NCBI GenBank assembly: GCA_030428945.1
Contig: JAUIEC010000007.1
Location: 186,001 to 250,000 of the forward strand
Source of the DNA: Phycisphaerae bacterium
GTDB lineage: Bacteria > Planctomycetota > Phycisphaerae > UBA1845 > Fen-1342
Length of the DNA: 64,000 bases
Direction of reading: 5' to 3'
Shown: positions 1-6,372 of the stretch, piece after piece
Layout of the letters: the number at the start of each line of letters is the position of its first letter
Position numbering within the stretch: position 1 is the stretch's first letter
Position numbers and translations under genes: made by a program
Notes under the pieces: generated by a model
Told to the model about the DNA's origin: nothing
Database searches by the model: none
What the model saw: the letters and a program-made list of their open reading frames with translations, nothing else

Positions 1-1015
1 TGAAGCGTTCGGCCCGTTCGATCGTGCCGAGGTCGAGTGTCAGCAGGCCGCCGTAGCCGTAGCCGGGGTTGCGCAGCCGGCCGAGCAGTTCGTGCTGCGG
101 GTGATCGGGCAGTCCGGGGTAGCAGACGTCGCATCCGAGTTCGGCCAGGCGTTCGGCGAAGACCTGCGCCCGGCGGCAGTGCTCGACCATTCGAACCGAG
201 AGCGTCGGAATCCGCAGCGAGACTTCGTGGGCGACCTTCGGATCCATCGTCGGGCCGAGCAGCATCAGGCTGCCGTCGTGCACGTCCATCAGCGACTGGA
301 TGAACGCTTCGGACCCGCAGACCGCGCCGGCGATGATGTCCGAGGCGCCGTTGATGAACTTGGTCAGCGAATGCACGACGATGTCCGCGCCCCACGCGGT
401 CGGCGTGACGAGCAGCGGACTGAAGGTGTTGTCGACCACCAGCGGGATGCCGTGGCGGTGCGCGATCGCCGCGAGTTCCGGCAGGTCCGAGACGGCCAGG
501 GTCGGGTTGGCGACCGTTTCGGTGTAGAGCAGCCTGGTGTCCGGGGTGATGGCCGCCTCGACCGCGGCCAGGTCGGTGATGTCGACGAAGGCGGTCCGGA
601 TGCCGGTCCGCGGCGGGAGGTAGTCGTGCAGCAGTGCGAACGTTCCGCCGTAGAGCGTGTTCGACGCGACCACGTGGTCGCCGCTGCGGCACAACTGCAG
701 GACGACGGCCGAGATGGCCCCCATCCCCGAGGCGGACGCGTACGCCGCGTCGGTGTTTTCGAGGGCGGCAAGCTGCCGGCCGAGGGCGTAGACGGTCGGG
801 TTGAAGCTGCGTCCGTACAGGTAGCAGCCGCCGTGGTCGGGGCCGAGGGCGCCGCGGAACAGTTCGGGCATGGTGTGGGCGGTCAGGACGGTGAAGGTGG
901 TCGATGCTTCGATCGACATGTTCACGCCGCCGTGCTCGCCGAACTCGTGGCGGGCCCGGGCCATGCGTTCGAGCGGATCGCGCGGGCTCTCGGGTCGCTG
1001 CGTCTGGGCTTCCAT
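1..1015 (-). CDS. PLP-dependent transsulfuration (Cys/Met metabolism) enzyme, C-terminus beyond window
   Basis: The reading frame runs off the window after 338 residues; about 60-80 C-terminal residues of a typical ~400-residue enzyme are missing. Visible landmarks are the substrate/cofactor segment around YLYGRSFNPT (about residues 66-75), the cofactor-contacting Asp in VVDNTF (about 195), and the Schiff-base Lys in HSLTKFINGASD (Lys219). These place it in the Cys/Met metabolism PLP family (cystathionine gamma-synthase/lyase, O-acylhomoserine sulfhydrylase, methionine gamma-lyase); the exact reaction cannot be told from sequence alone. The start is fixed by AAGGAGG seven bases before the ATG. 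It is preceded by the terminator of the upstream gene, so it has its own promoter. Confidence 0.88.
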   Translation of the reverse strand, partial: MEAQTQRPESPRDPLERMARARHEFGEHGGVNMSIEASTTFTVLTAHTMPELFRGALGPDHGGCYLYGRSFNPTVYALGRQLAALENTDAAYASASGMGAISAVVLQLCRSGDHVVASNTLYGGTFALLHDYLPPRTGIRTAFVDITDLAAVEAAITPDTRLLYTETVANPTLAVSDLPELAAIAHRHGIPLVVDNTFSPLLVTPTAWGADIVVHSLTKFINGASDIIAGAVCGSEAFIQSLMDVHDGSLMLLGPTMDPKVAHEVSLRIPTLSVRMVEHCRRAQVFAERLAELGCDVCYPGLPDHPQHELLGRLRNPGYGYGGLLTLDLGTIERAERF

Positions 1016-1055
1016 GCAGACCTCCTTGGGTCGGATCGGGGTTCTCAACATCGCA

Positions 1056-1087
1056 AAACCGGCGGCGCGGCACCGGCCGCGCCGCCG
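1056..1087 (-). terminator. Rho-independent terminator of the propeller-protein gene
   Basis: A GC-only stem of about 11 bp (arms 1061-1071 and 1075-1086, three-base loop) follows the stop codon at 1101 on the minus strand and is followed by GGTTTTGC, a short T-run. Confidence 0.6.
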
Positions 1088-1100
1088 TCGTAGCCGGTCT

Positions 1101-3059
1101 CTACCAGCGCCCGCTCCGCGTGCGAAGCGTGGCCGTCAGCGTCACCAGCAGTGCCAGCAGCGCCACGACCGGGCACAGGGCGCCGGGCGAATCCAGGCCG
1201 GCTCCGTCCGTGTCGGTCGAACCGCCATTGGCATCGGGGTTCGAGTCGCCCGGATTGCCGTCGCCGGGATTCGGCGTGCCGCCGTCGCCGGGACTCGGCG
1301 TGCCACCGTCACCTGGGTCGGGCGTGCCGCCGTCACCGGGATCGGGCGTGCCGCCGTCTCCGGGGTCAGGCGAGCCGCCGTCGCCGGGGTCGGGGGTGCC
1401 GCCGTCGCCGGGCGAGTCGCTGAAGGTGATCTCGCCGGCGTTGTCGGTCACGCCCAGTTCGGTCTCGGCGATCGTGTAGTTGCCGGCCCGATCCTTGGCG
1501 ACGATCCGCAGCGGGATCTTGATCGGCAGGCCGCGACTGGCGTAGTGACTCCAGAAGTCGCAGTTCGAGCGGGTGTGGAAGTCGTCGCAGGTGTAGACCT
1601 GGTCGCCGGCGATCTCGTCGCCGTTGTCGCCGCCCGGGCCGTCGTCGGTCAGCGGCGCGCCGCTCGAGTCGCCGCCGGCGCTCAGCGGGGCCCGGCCGAT
1701 GGTGTCCCACTCGACGTTCTCGCGTCCGTACTCGACCATGCCGTCGAGCCGGACCCAGTCGAGGTCGTTCTGCGGGTCGGTCACGAAGACGGCCGCGGTG
1801 ATCCGCATGGTGTCGTCCTTCAGCAGCATGTTGGCGTTGAAGGAGACGTTGTGGATCACGGGTCCCTGGCCGGCGGCGGCCCCGGTCCGATCGGGGTTCA
1901 GGTCGACGCGGTAGATCTTCTGGCGGGCGCCGAAGTCCTGCGAGGTCTGGGCGAACCAGCGGGTACCGTTCATCGCGATGTCGGTCATGTTCCAGGCGTC
2001 GATCAGGGTCGTGTGGTACGACAGCGTGTCGCGGGCCTGGCCGGGGACGCCGTTGGCCAGCGGGATGATGGTGGCCCGCCCGGCCAGGGGCGCGTTGAAG
2101 CGGACGAGGTTCCCGGTCGGCGAGATGCTGGGTCGTTCGACATCGCCGTCGAACAGCCTGGTCATGGTTCCGCTGGACAGGTCGACGAGTTGCAGGCTGA
2201 AGCTGGTGCCGCCGCCCGAGACGACGCCGCGATGGTAAAGGGCCCAGCGACCGTCGCGGGTGATGATCCGGTTGGGCAGGTCCTGCAGGCCGTAGACGTA
2301 CTCGATCCACTCGCCCGGCACACGGGCCGAGCCTTCGAACAGGGCCGTGCAGTTGCCGCAGAAGTCGTGGTTCTTCCAGCGGACCAGCGGCGTGCCGTCG
2401 TCGGCCGCCCCGAGAAACGCCAGGCGGTTGGCGTTGCAGTAGTCGCTGGCCGGCAGTTCGTGCAGGCCGAGGACGCGGGTGGGCGTGCCGGGCACGCTGG
2501 CGGTGTAGATGCCGAACGTGTCGCAGTCGCGGTCGGTGATGTCGTCGTGCATGAAGGTGACCTTCGTGCCGGCCGCGTTGATTTCGAACGGGTGGCGGAA
2601 GTCCATGCTGACCGAGCGGACGACGTTCTGGTGGAAGGTTCCGGTACTGGTGTCGATGTAGCTGATGTTGTTGTGGTAGTCGCTGGCGAAGAACATCCGC
2701 GTGCCGTCGCGGTTGAGGCGTGGCCAGCGGGGGTTGATCGAAGCGGCGGGTGTGATCTCCTTGAGGTGGCTGCCGTCGGCGTCCATGACGTACATGTGTC
2801 GCACGGAGGCGGCGCCGACCTTGTGTGCCATCGTCCAGAAGGCGACCTTGTTGCCGTTCTGGCTGCAGGTGATCCAGTCGATGTGGTGGTTCCAGCCGCC
2901 CTGGTTCAGGTCGGTCTCGTCGAGGATCAGCGAGATGGTTTCGTTGTAGTTGATGTCGCTCAGGAATCCGCCGCCGCGGGCGATCAGCGGTGCGACGATC
3001 AGGAAGAGGATGATGAACAGCAGCAAGAGCACGATGTGCTTGGAAGAGACGCCGGACAT
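1101..3059 (-). CDS. TolB-like beta-propeller protein with Gly-Asp-Pro repeat stalk and C-terminal membrane anchor
   Basis: 652 residues. An N-terminal hydrophobic segment (residues 8-25) is followed by repeated PD40/WD40-like blades such as MYVMDADGSHLKEIT and PRWPRLNRDGTRMFF, as in TolB-type periplasmic propellers. Then comes a low-complexity stalk of six GDGGTPDP units and a final ALCPVVALLALLVTLTATL hydrophobic helix followed by Arg residues. The end looks like a C-terminal sorting or anchoring signal (stalk, Cys-Pro, helix, basic tail), though it matches no family I can name with certainty. The start at 3059 has AAGGAG six bases upstream; a longer frame to 3512 lies in repeat-rich spacer and is rejected. 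Function unknown, probably a surface-exposed binding protein. Confidence 0.8.
   Translation of the reverse strand: MSGVSSKHIVLLLLFIILFLIVAPLIARGGGFLSDINYNETISLILDETDLNQGGWNHHIDWITCSQNGNKVAFWTMAHKVGAASVRHMYVMDADGSHLKEITPAASINPRWPRLNRDGTRMFFASDYHNNISYIDTSTGTFHQNVVRSVSMDFRHPFEINAAGTKVTFMHDDITDRDCDTFGIYTASVPGTPTRVLGLHELPASDYCNANRLAFLGAADDGTPLVRWKNHDFCGNCTALFEGSARVPGEWIEYVYGLQDLPNRIITRDGRWALYHRGVVSGGGTSFSLQLVDLSSGTMTRLFDGDVERPSISPTGNLVRFNAPLAGRATIIPLANGVPGQARDTLSYHTTLIDAWNMTDIAMNGTRWFAQTSQDFGARQKIYRVDLNPDRTGAAAGQGPVIHNVSFNANMLLKDDTMRITAAVFVTDPQNDLDWVRLDGMVEYGRENVEWDTIGRAPLSAGGDSSGAPLTDDGPGGDNGDEIAGDQVYTCDDFHTRSNCDFWSHYASRGLPIKIPLRIVAKDRAGNYTIAETELGVTDNAGEITFSDSPGDGGTPDPGDGGSPDPGDGGTPDPGDGGTPDPGDGGTPSPGDGGTPNPGDGNPGDSNPDANGGSTDTDGAGLDSPGALCPVVALLALLVTLTATLRTRSGRW
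1256..1412. repeat. 24-bp tandem repeat encoding (GDGGTPDP)n
   Basis: Six in-frame 24-bp units inside the propeller-protein gene encode the Gly-Asp-Gly-Gly-Thr/Ser-Pro-Asp/Ser/Asn-Pro stalk. Third-position differences between units show it is not a very recent expansion. Confidence 0.8.
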
Positions 3060-3487
3060 GACAGGCTCCTTAACCGTCAGGGGGTCCAGGGGACGCTGTC
3101 GAATGGGAGGACCCGAAGTCGTAAGCCTGTCTCTGCATGGTACGAAATTCGCGGGCCGAATTCCGCCGGACGGTCGCGGAAATCGGCGCAAAAAAACCGG
3201 CCGCGGACGGTGCCTCGGGGGCATGTCGGAGATTAAGATACAGATGTCGAATGGGAGGACACGGCGCGGCCCGCGTGGCCGTTGCGGGGGTGTTGCATTC
3301 CGGGGGGATCCGGGCGTTCCGGGGGGATCCGGGCGTTCCGGGGTGGTCCGGGCGTTCCATTCCGAGGGGATCCGGCGTTCCTGAGTGGTCCACGGTGGTC
3401 CGGGTTGTTTCGGGCGTTGCGGGGTGGCGGGCGTAATCCGGGGTCGGCGGGCGTGATCCCGGGAGCGGGTTAGCGGCGTGGTTTTGC
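3060..3487. other. Gene-free spacer with direct and tandem repeats
   Basis: No credible gene. TGTCGAATGGGAGGAC occurs twice (3097-3112 and 3245-3260). A degenerate tandem array lies at 3301-3430. The promoter of the minus-strand propeller gene must lie here, but I cannot place it. Confidence 0.6.
3301..3430. repeat. Degenerate ~19-bp tandem repeat
   Basis: Units of the type GGGGGGATCCGGGCGTTCC repeat with decay (GGGGTGGTCCGGGCGTTCC, GAGGGGATCCGGCGTTCC, and so on). The first two units are identical and later ones diverge. No coding potential. Confidence 0.75.
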
Positions 3488-3515
3488 TTGACGGTCGGGC
3501 GTCAAGCTGCATACT
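3488..3515 (+). promoter_or_regulatory. Sigma70-type promoter of the tRNA-Glu gene
   Basis: TTGACG (3488-3493), 16-bp spacer, CATACT (3510-3515); the tRNA begins 14 bases after the -10 box. Confidence 0.55.
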
Positions 3516-3529
3516 ACAGGGCTCGCGAG

Positions 3530-3602
3530 GCCCCCATCGTCTAGCGGCCTAGGATATCAGGTTCTCATCCTGAAGACACGGGTTCGAGTCCCGTTGGGGG
3601 TG
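3530..3602 (+). tRNA. tRNA-Glu (anticodon CTC)
   Basis: A complete 73-nt cloverleaf: acceptor arm GCCCCCA/TGGGGGT with a G-U closing pair, D arm, anticodon stem TCAGG/CCTGA around TTCTCAT (anticodon CTC), variable region, T arm ACGGG/CCCGT around TTCGAGT, discriminator G. CCA is not encoded. The body matches the general tRNA-Glu pattern (TCGTCTAG..GGCC.AGGA). It is followed at once by a terminator, so it is a single-gene transcript. Decayed copies of its 3' half lie at 6201 and, inverted, at 10657. Confidence 0.95.
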
Positions 3603-3613
3603 TTGGCATGCGG

Positions 3614-3644
3614 ACGCCCGTCGGAGTCTCCGGCGGGCGTTTTT
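3614..3644 (+). terminator. Rho-independent terminator of tRNA-Glu
   Basis: A 12-bp stem (ACGCCCGTCGGA / TCCGGCGGGCGT, one mismatch) with a GTC loop, followed by TTTTT. Confidence 0.8.
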
Positions 3645-3764
3645 CTTGCGCGCGAGGACAGGGCGGCGGATTCGCGGAGCTGCCCCCCGTCTGCCCTCCA
3701 CGGCTCGCCCGAGGCCGGAAGGTACCCTCTCAGAACCGGTCGGCCTGTACGATGTCCCTGGCGT

Positions 3765-4154
3765 TCAGGCGACTGCTGGGAGATAGAAACAGGGACAGCC
3801 ACGTGGCTGTCCCCGATTCCCTACGTGGGCAGACAAGCAACCGATTACGGCTTTGAGGAGTTGAAGCAGCGTCGCGGCACTCTCATCTTTCACCGGCAGA
3901 ATGTCGAGGGGGCCGAAGTGCATTTGGTGAAGGTTGCGGCGAAACCACCAATGGTCTTCAGTGCAGTGATCGTCCTCCCAGCCGGTTGTGCGTAGCAGGT
4001 CCAATCCGGCTGCCCGCTCCTCGTCGTTGCCCCGAAAGAGCTGATCAAGCAAGTCGGCGAGTTTGGTCTTGATCGCCCGGGTGAGCGGTCCGACACCACC
4101 GGAGCCGCTCGAAATCTCATCCAATATGTTCTGTGCCAACGTCCGAGTGGACAT
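3765..4154 (-). CDS. Small protein of unknown function, C-terminus encoded by a palindromic repeat
   Basis: 129 residues beginning MSTRTLAQNILDEISSGSGG. I chose the ATG at 4154 (AAAGGA about nine bases upstream) rather than the ATG at 4190, which has no ribosome site. The middle is rich in acidic and Trp/His residues and has no recognisable domain. The last ~17 residues (GNRGQPRGCPCFYLPAVA) are translated from palindrome copy 1, so the original stop has probably been displaced by insertion of that repeat. A second palindrome copy lies just upstream. It could be a real small gene or a decaying one. Confidence 0.5.
   Translation of the reverse strand: MSTRTLAQNILDEISSGSGGVGPLTRAIKTKLADLLDQLFRGNDEERAAGLDLLRTTGWEDDHCTEDHWWFRRNLHQMHFGPLDILPVKDESAATLLQLLKAVIGCLSAHVGNRGQPRGCPCFYLPAVA
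3792..3813. repeat. Palindrome copy 1 (GGGACAGCCAC + its complement)
   Basis: A perfect 22-bp inverted repeat with no loop: GGGACAGCCAC followed by its exact reverse complement. Flanks GAAACA on the left and CGATTCC on the right are shared with copy 2. Confidence 0.9.
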
Positions 4155-4247
4155 GGTCCACGTCCTTTCTGGGCCGCCGTCGGGCGTCACCAGGACGTGG
4201 AAGGTGACACCGGACGGCGTACGCCGGGAGCAAACCGGCCAGAAACA

Positions 4248-4269
4248 GGGACAGCCACGTGGCTGTCCC
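4248..4269. repeat. Palindrome copy 2
   Basis: Identical 22-bp palindrome with the same flanks (AGAAACA left, CGATTCC right) and the same orientation as copy 1, 434 bp away. Confidence 0.9.
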
Positions 4270-4441
4270 CGATTCCCCTCCGCCGCCGGCGTTGGTTACT
4301 GTCGCTACCCCTGCAGCATGGCTCGGCTTTCGGTCTGGCAATCGGGTCGTCTTGCTGGAGCGGCATCACTGACCGCGTTCGCTCTGGTCGGCCGCCGCCA
4401 TGGACGACTTGAGATGTTCTTGTTTGCAGGAGACGGTCCCG

Positions 4442-4984
4442 ATGAGCCATAAGCGTCTCCAAGGCGAACATGAGCCGACCGGCGCTGCTGCGGCGGGCGG
4501 CGTCGCGGGTCCTCCGCACGGAATACTCCGTCAACCCCTCGTGTTGGCTGCAGTGGTAGTTCTGCTCGCGTCGATCGTCCTGTCCACAGGCGCAATAGCG
4601 ATCACTAGGGCGGTGGGTCCCTGGGAGTTGACCAAGCCCTGGGTGATTTCTGTTGTGATACTCATGGGCGGCCTTGCCGCGTTAGTGCGGCCGGAGATGC
4701 GGGTACTCAATTGGCTCGTTGCGATAGCAATGGTAGGAAGTGCGGCTTGGGCGCTTCCGCGATTGCCTTTTCATCTGGTTTACCTGGGCGGATGGCACGC
4801 AGTTGATTTGGGGCTCGCGTTTTGGGTCTACTTCATAACGCCGTGTGCGTTCCTCACAGCGAGTTTTCTTCGCAGACCCGTCAAGGGAGCGGGACGCTGC
4901 CAGCAATGCGGCTACGACCTGACCGGCAACGAGTCGGGCGTCTGCCCGGAGTGCGGCACGAAGACGGAGCAGTCCCATGCCTAA
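4442..4984 (+). CDS. Zinc-ribbon membrane protein (copy A)
   Basis: 180 residues starting MSHKRLQGEHEP, with GGAG about nine bases before the ATG. Four hydrophobic segments (about residues 30-55, 60-80, 85-105, 115-140) precede a C-terminal zinc ribbon, CQQCGYDLTGNESGVCPECG, then TKTEQSHA. Four Cys in two CxxC pairs are consistent with a structural zinc site facing the cytoplasm. Function unknown. The family has five members in this window with near-invariant ribbons and unrelated membrane parts. The last 8 bp overlap the next gene, so the two are probably translationally coupled. The nucleotide sequence of its 3' end is duplicated at 11531-11680. Confidence 0.75.
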   Translation: MSHKRLQGEHEPTGAAAAGGVAGPPHGILRQPLVLAAVVVLLASIVLSTGAIAITRAVGPWELTKPWVISVVILMGGLAALVRPEMRVLNWLVAIAMVGSAAWALPRLPFHLVYLGGWHAVDLGLAFWVYFITPCAFLTASFLRRPVKGAGRCQQCGYDLTGNESGVCPECGTKTEQSHA

Positions 4985-5038
4985 TCAGGATCGAGCCAGC
5001 CGGGCCCACCGGGAGGCACCGCGAACAACCGTACGATC
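4890..5038 (+). repeat. 149-bp duplicated segment, copy A
   Basis: Covers the zinc-ribbon 3' end of the gene at 4442 plus the first ~60 bases of the gene at 4977. It matches 11531-11680 with about eight differences, so roughly 95 % identity by my alignment. Confidence 0.85.
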
Positions 5039-5663
5039 CGGCGTCGCCATCCAACTCGTTGTCTCGGTGATTGTCGGGCTTGCGCTCGAGGGCCTTGTCC
5101 TGCATGACCCATGGGTCGAATTGGGTAACGGCTACAACCTCGGCGCCATCTCCTGGAACAGCCCGTGCCACCTGGTTTACTGGGCGTGGCAGGATTCACG
5201 TCCACCCTCCGACTGGTCGTACGAGCCCGGCGGCCAGTCGTCCGTATGGAACGATGTGACGGGCGAGCAGCGAGACTTCGCCGGCGAGAACGAGTGGAAG
5301 GCGGCGATTCGGTCACTTGACGCACGTCCGGCATCGGCGCGGGTCCTGCTCGACGCGGTCGCCGCCTTCGATTGGGACGAGTCGCACGCAATCGGGCGCG
5401 GCAACGACGGGTTCTTCCTGCTCGACAAGGACAACGATTCACTGGAGACATGGGCAACCGAGGAACCATGGGCCCGGGCTGTCCGCACGCGAACACAACT
5501 GGATCCAGACCGTCTTCGCAATCCGAAGGCATGGACGCTGCAGTACCGTGACGGTGCCTACTGGGCGATCATGGGTACCTACACGGCCGCGGTTCTCGTT
5601 TGGATCGCCGTCCCCCTAATCCGAGCACCAAAGGACGCCGCTTCAACCGCGAACAGTGCGTGA
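4977..5663 (+). CDS. Membrane-anchored protein of unknown function, coupled to zinc-ribbon gene
   Basis: 228 residues. One hydrophobic segment lies near the N-terminus (about 23-43, IQLVVSVIVGLALEGLVL) and one at the C-terminus (about 195-213, AIMGTYTAAVLVWIAVPLI). They bracket a ~150-residue soluble domain rich in Trp and Asp that I do not recognise. The ATG lies within the last codons of the preceding zinc-ribbon gene (8-bp overlap), which supports co-expression. In the duplicated copy at 11.6 kb this ATG has become ATA and the frame is cut by a palindrome, so only the first ~20 codons survive there. Confidence 0.65.
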   Translation: MPNQDRASRAHREAPRTTVRSGVAIQLVVSVIVGLALEGLVLHDPWVELGNGYNLGAISWNSPCHLVYWAWQDSRPPSDWSYEPGGQSSVWNDVTGEQRDFAGENEWKAAIRSLDARPASARVLLDAVAAFDWDESHAIGRGNDGFFLLDKDNDSLETWATEEPWARAVRTRTQLDPDRLRNPKAWTLQYRDGAYWAIMGTYTAAVLVWIAVPLIRAPKDAASTANSA

Positions 5664-5700
5664 AGGCAGCGAGGGGCCGCCAACGCAACCTGTCTCCCCC

Positions 5701-6060
5701 CTACTGCCGGCTGGCCGCGTCCACCGTGCGTCCGCATTCCGGGCAGACGCCGGAGGTGTTGCCGGTCAGGCTGTAGCCGCACGTGGCACAGACTCCCGGG
5801 TCCGGCGGCGGTGGCGGCAGGGTCATCAGCAGAGTCAGCCCCCCTGCCAGCAACCCCAACGCCAGCAGTGGCATGATGCACAGGAAATAGCCGATCGGAG
5901 CCTGCGCGTCGAGCGGCAGCAGACCCACTTCAAGCAGAAGGCCCGCCAGCGGAGCGCCGAGGGAACACTCGGCCACGGGCAGCACCGCTCCGCCGACCGC
6001 CAGAACGAGCCCCCACGAGCGCTGCCGGTTTCGCCAACGTGTGCGCCGCGCCTGTCGCAT
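5701..6060 (-). CDS. Zinc-ribbon membrane protein, small
   Basis: 119 residues. A basic N-terminus and two or three hydrophobic segments (about 16-45, 55-82) are followed by a Pro-rich linker and the ribbon CATCGYSLTGNTSGVCPECG, ending RTVDAASRQ. It belongs to the same family as the proteins at 4442, 9193, 11293 and 33602, but its ribbon is more diverged at DNA level. It faces the convergent gene ending at 5663 with a 37-bp gap. Function unknown. Confidence 0.65.
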   Translation of the reverse strand: MRQARRTRWRNRQRSWGLVLAVGGAVLPVAECSLGAPLAGLLLEVGLLPLDAQAPIGYFLCIMPLLALGLLAGGLTLLMTLPPPPPDPGVCATCGYSLTGNTSGVCPECGRTVDAASRQ

Positions 6061-6121
6061 GCGGCCAGCCTACCCGCGCGCGGCCGGGAAACGGAGGACG
6101 GCCCGGTTTTTCGCAGAAACA

Positions 6122-6143
6122 GGGACAGCCACGTGGCTGTCCC
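6122..6143. repeat. Palindrome copy 3
   Basis: Identical 22-bp palindrome, 62 bp upstream of the start codon of the small zinc-ribbon gene. Left flank GCAGAAACA as in the other copies; the right flank has lost one C. Confidence 0.9.
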
Positions 6144-6200
6144 GATCCGACGCAATCATCGGTGGACTCCCTGCCGCCGCTCGGCCGCCGGACCGGCGCG

Positions 6201-6246
6201 TCAGGTTCTCTTCTGAAGACACGGGTTCGCGCCCCTCTGGGGGTGC
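6201..6246 (+). pseudogene. Decayed 3' part of a tRNA-Glu gene (direct orientation)
   Basis: TCAGGTTCTC, then TTCTGAAGACACGGGTTCG and CTGGGGGTG, match the anticodon arm to acceptor end of the tRNA at 3530 with several changes and a small deletion. The 5' half is absent, so it cannot fold as a tRNA. A direct 3'-tRNA duplicate is what integration of an element into a tRNA gene leaves behind. Confidence 0.75.
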
Positions 6247-6372
6247 CGGCTTCGGTGGCCGCGGGCGATTTCGCGAAAAAAAGGACGGCCACCGGACCGG
6301 CCGGGTCGTCTTCCTGCCTGGCAGGATCTGCAACGTGCGTCACCGCCTGCAACCATTCAGCGGAGTCGTCCG

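Noticed and set aside
3060..3512. Extension of the propeller protein to an upstream Met near 3512.
   Set aside because: It lies in tandem repeat DNA, and a strong ribosome site marks the start at 3059.
4890..5038. The 149-bp repeat considered as an insertion sequence end.
   Set aside because: No inverted ends or transposase; the match starts and stops inside coding sequence, which fits duplication or gene conversion better.
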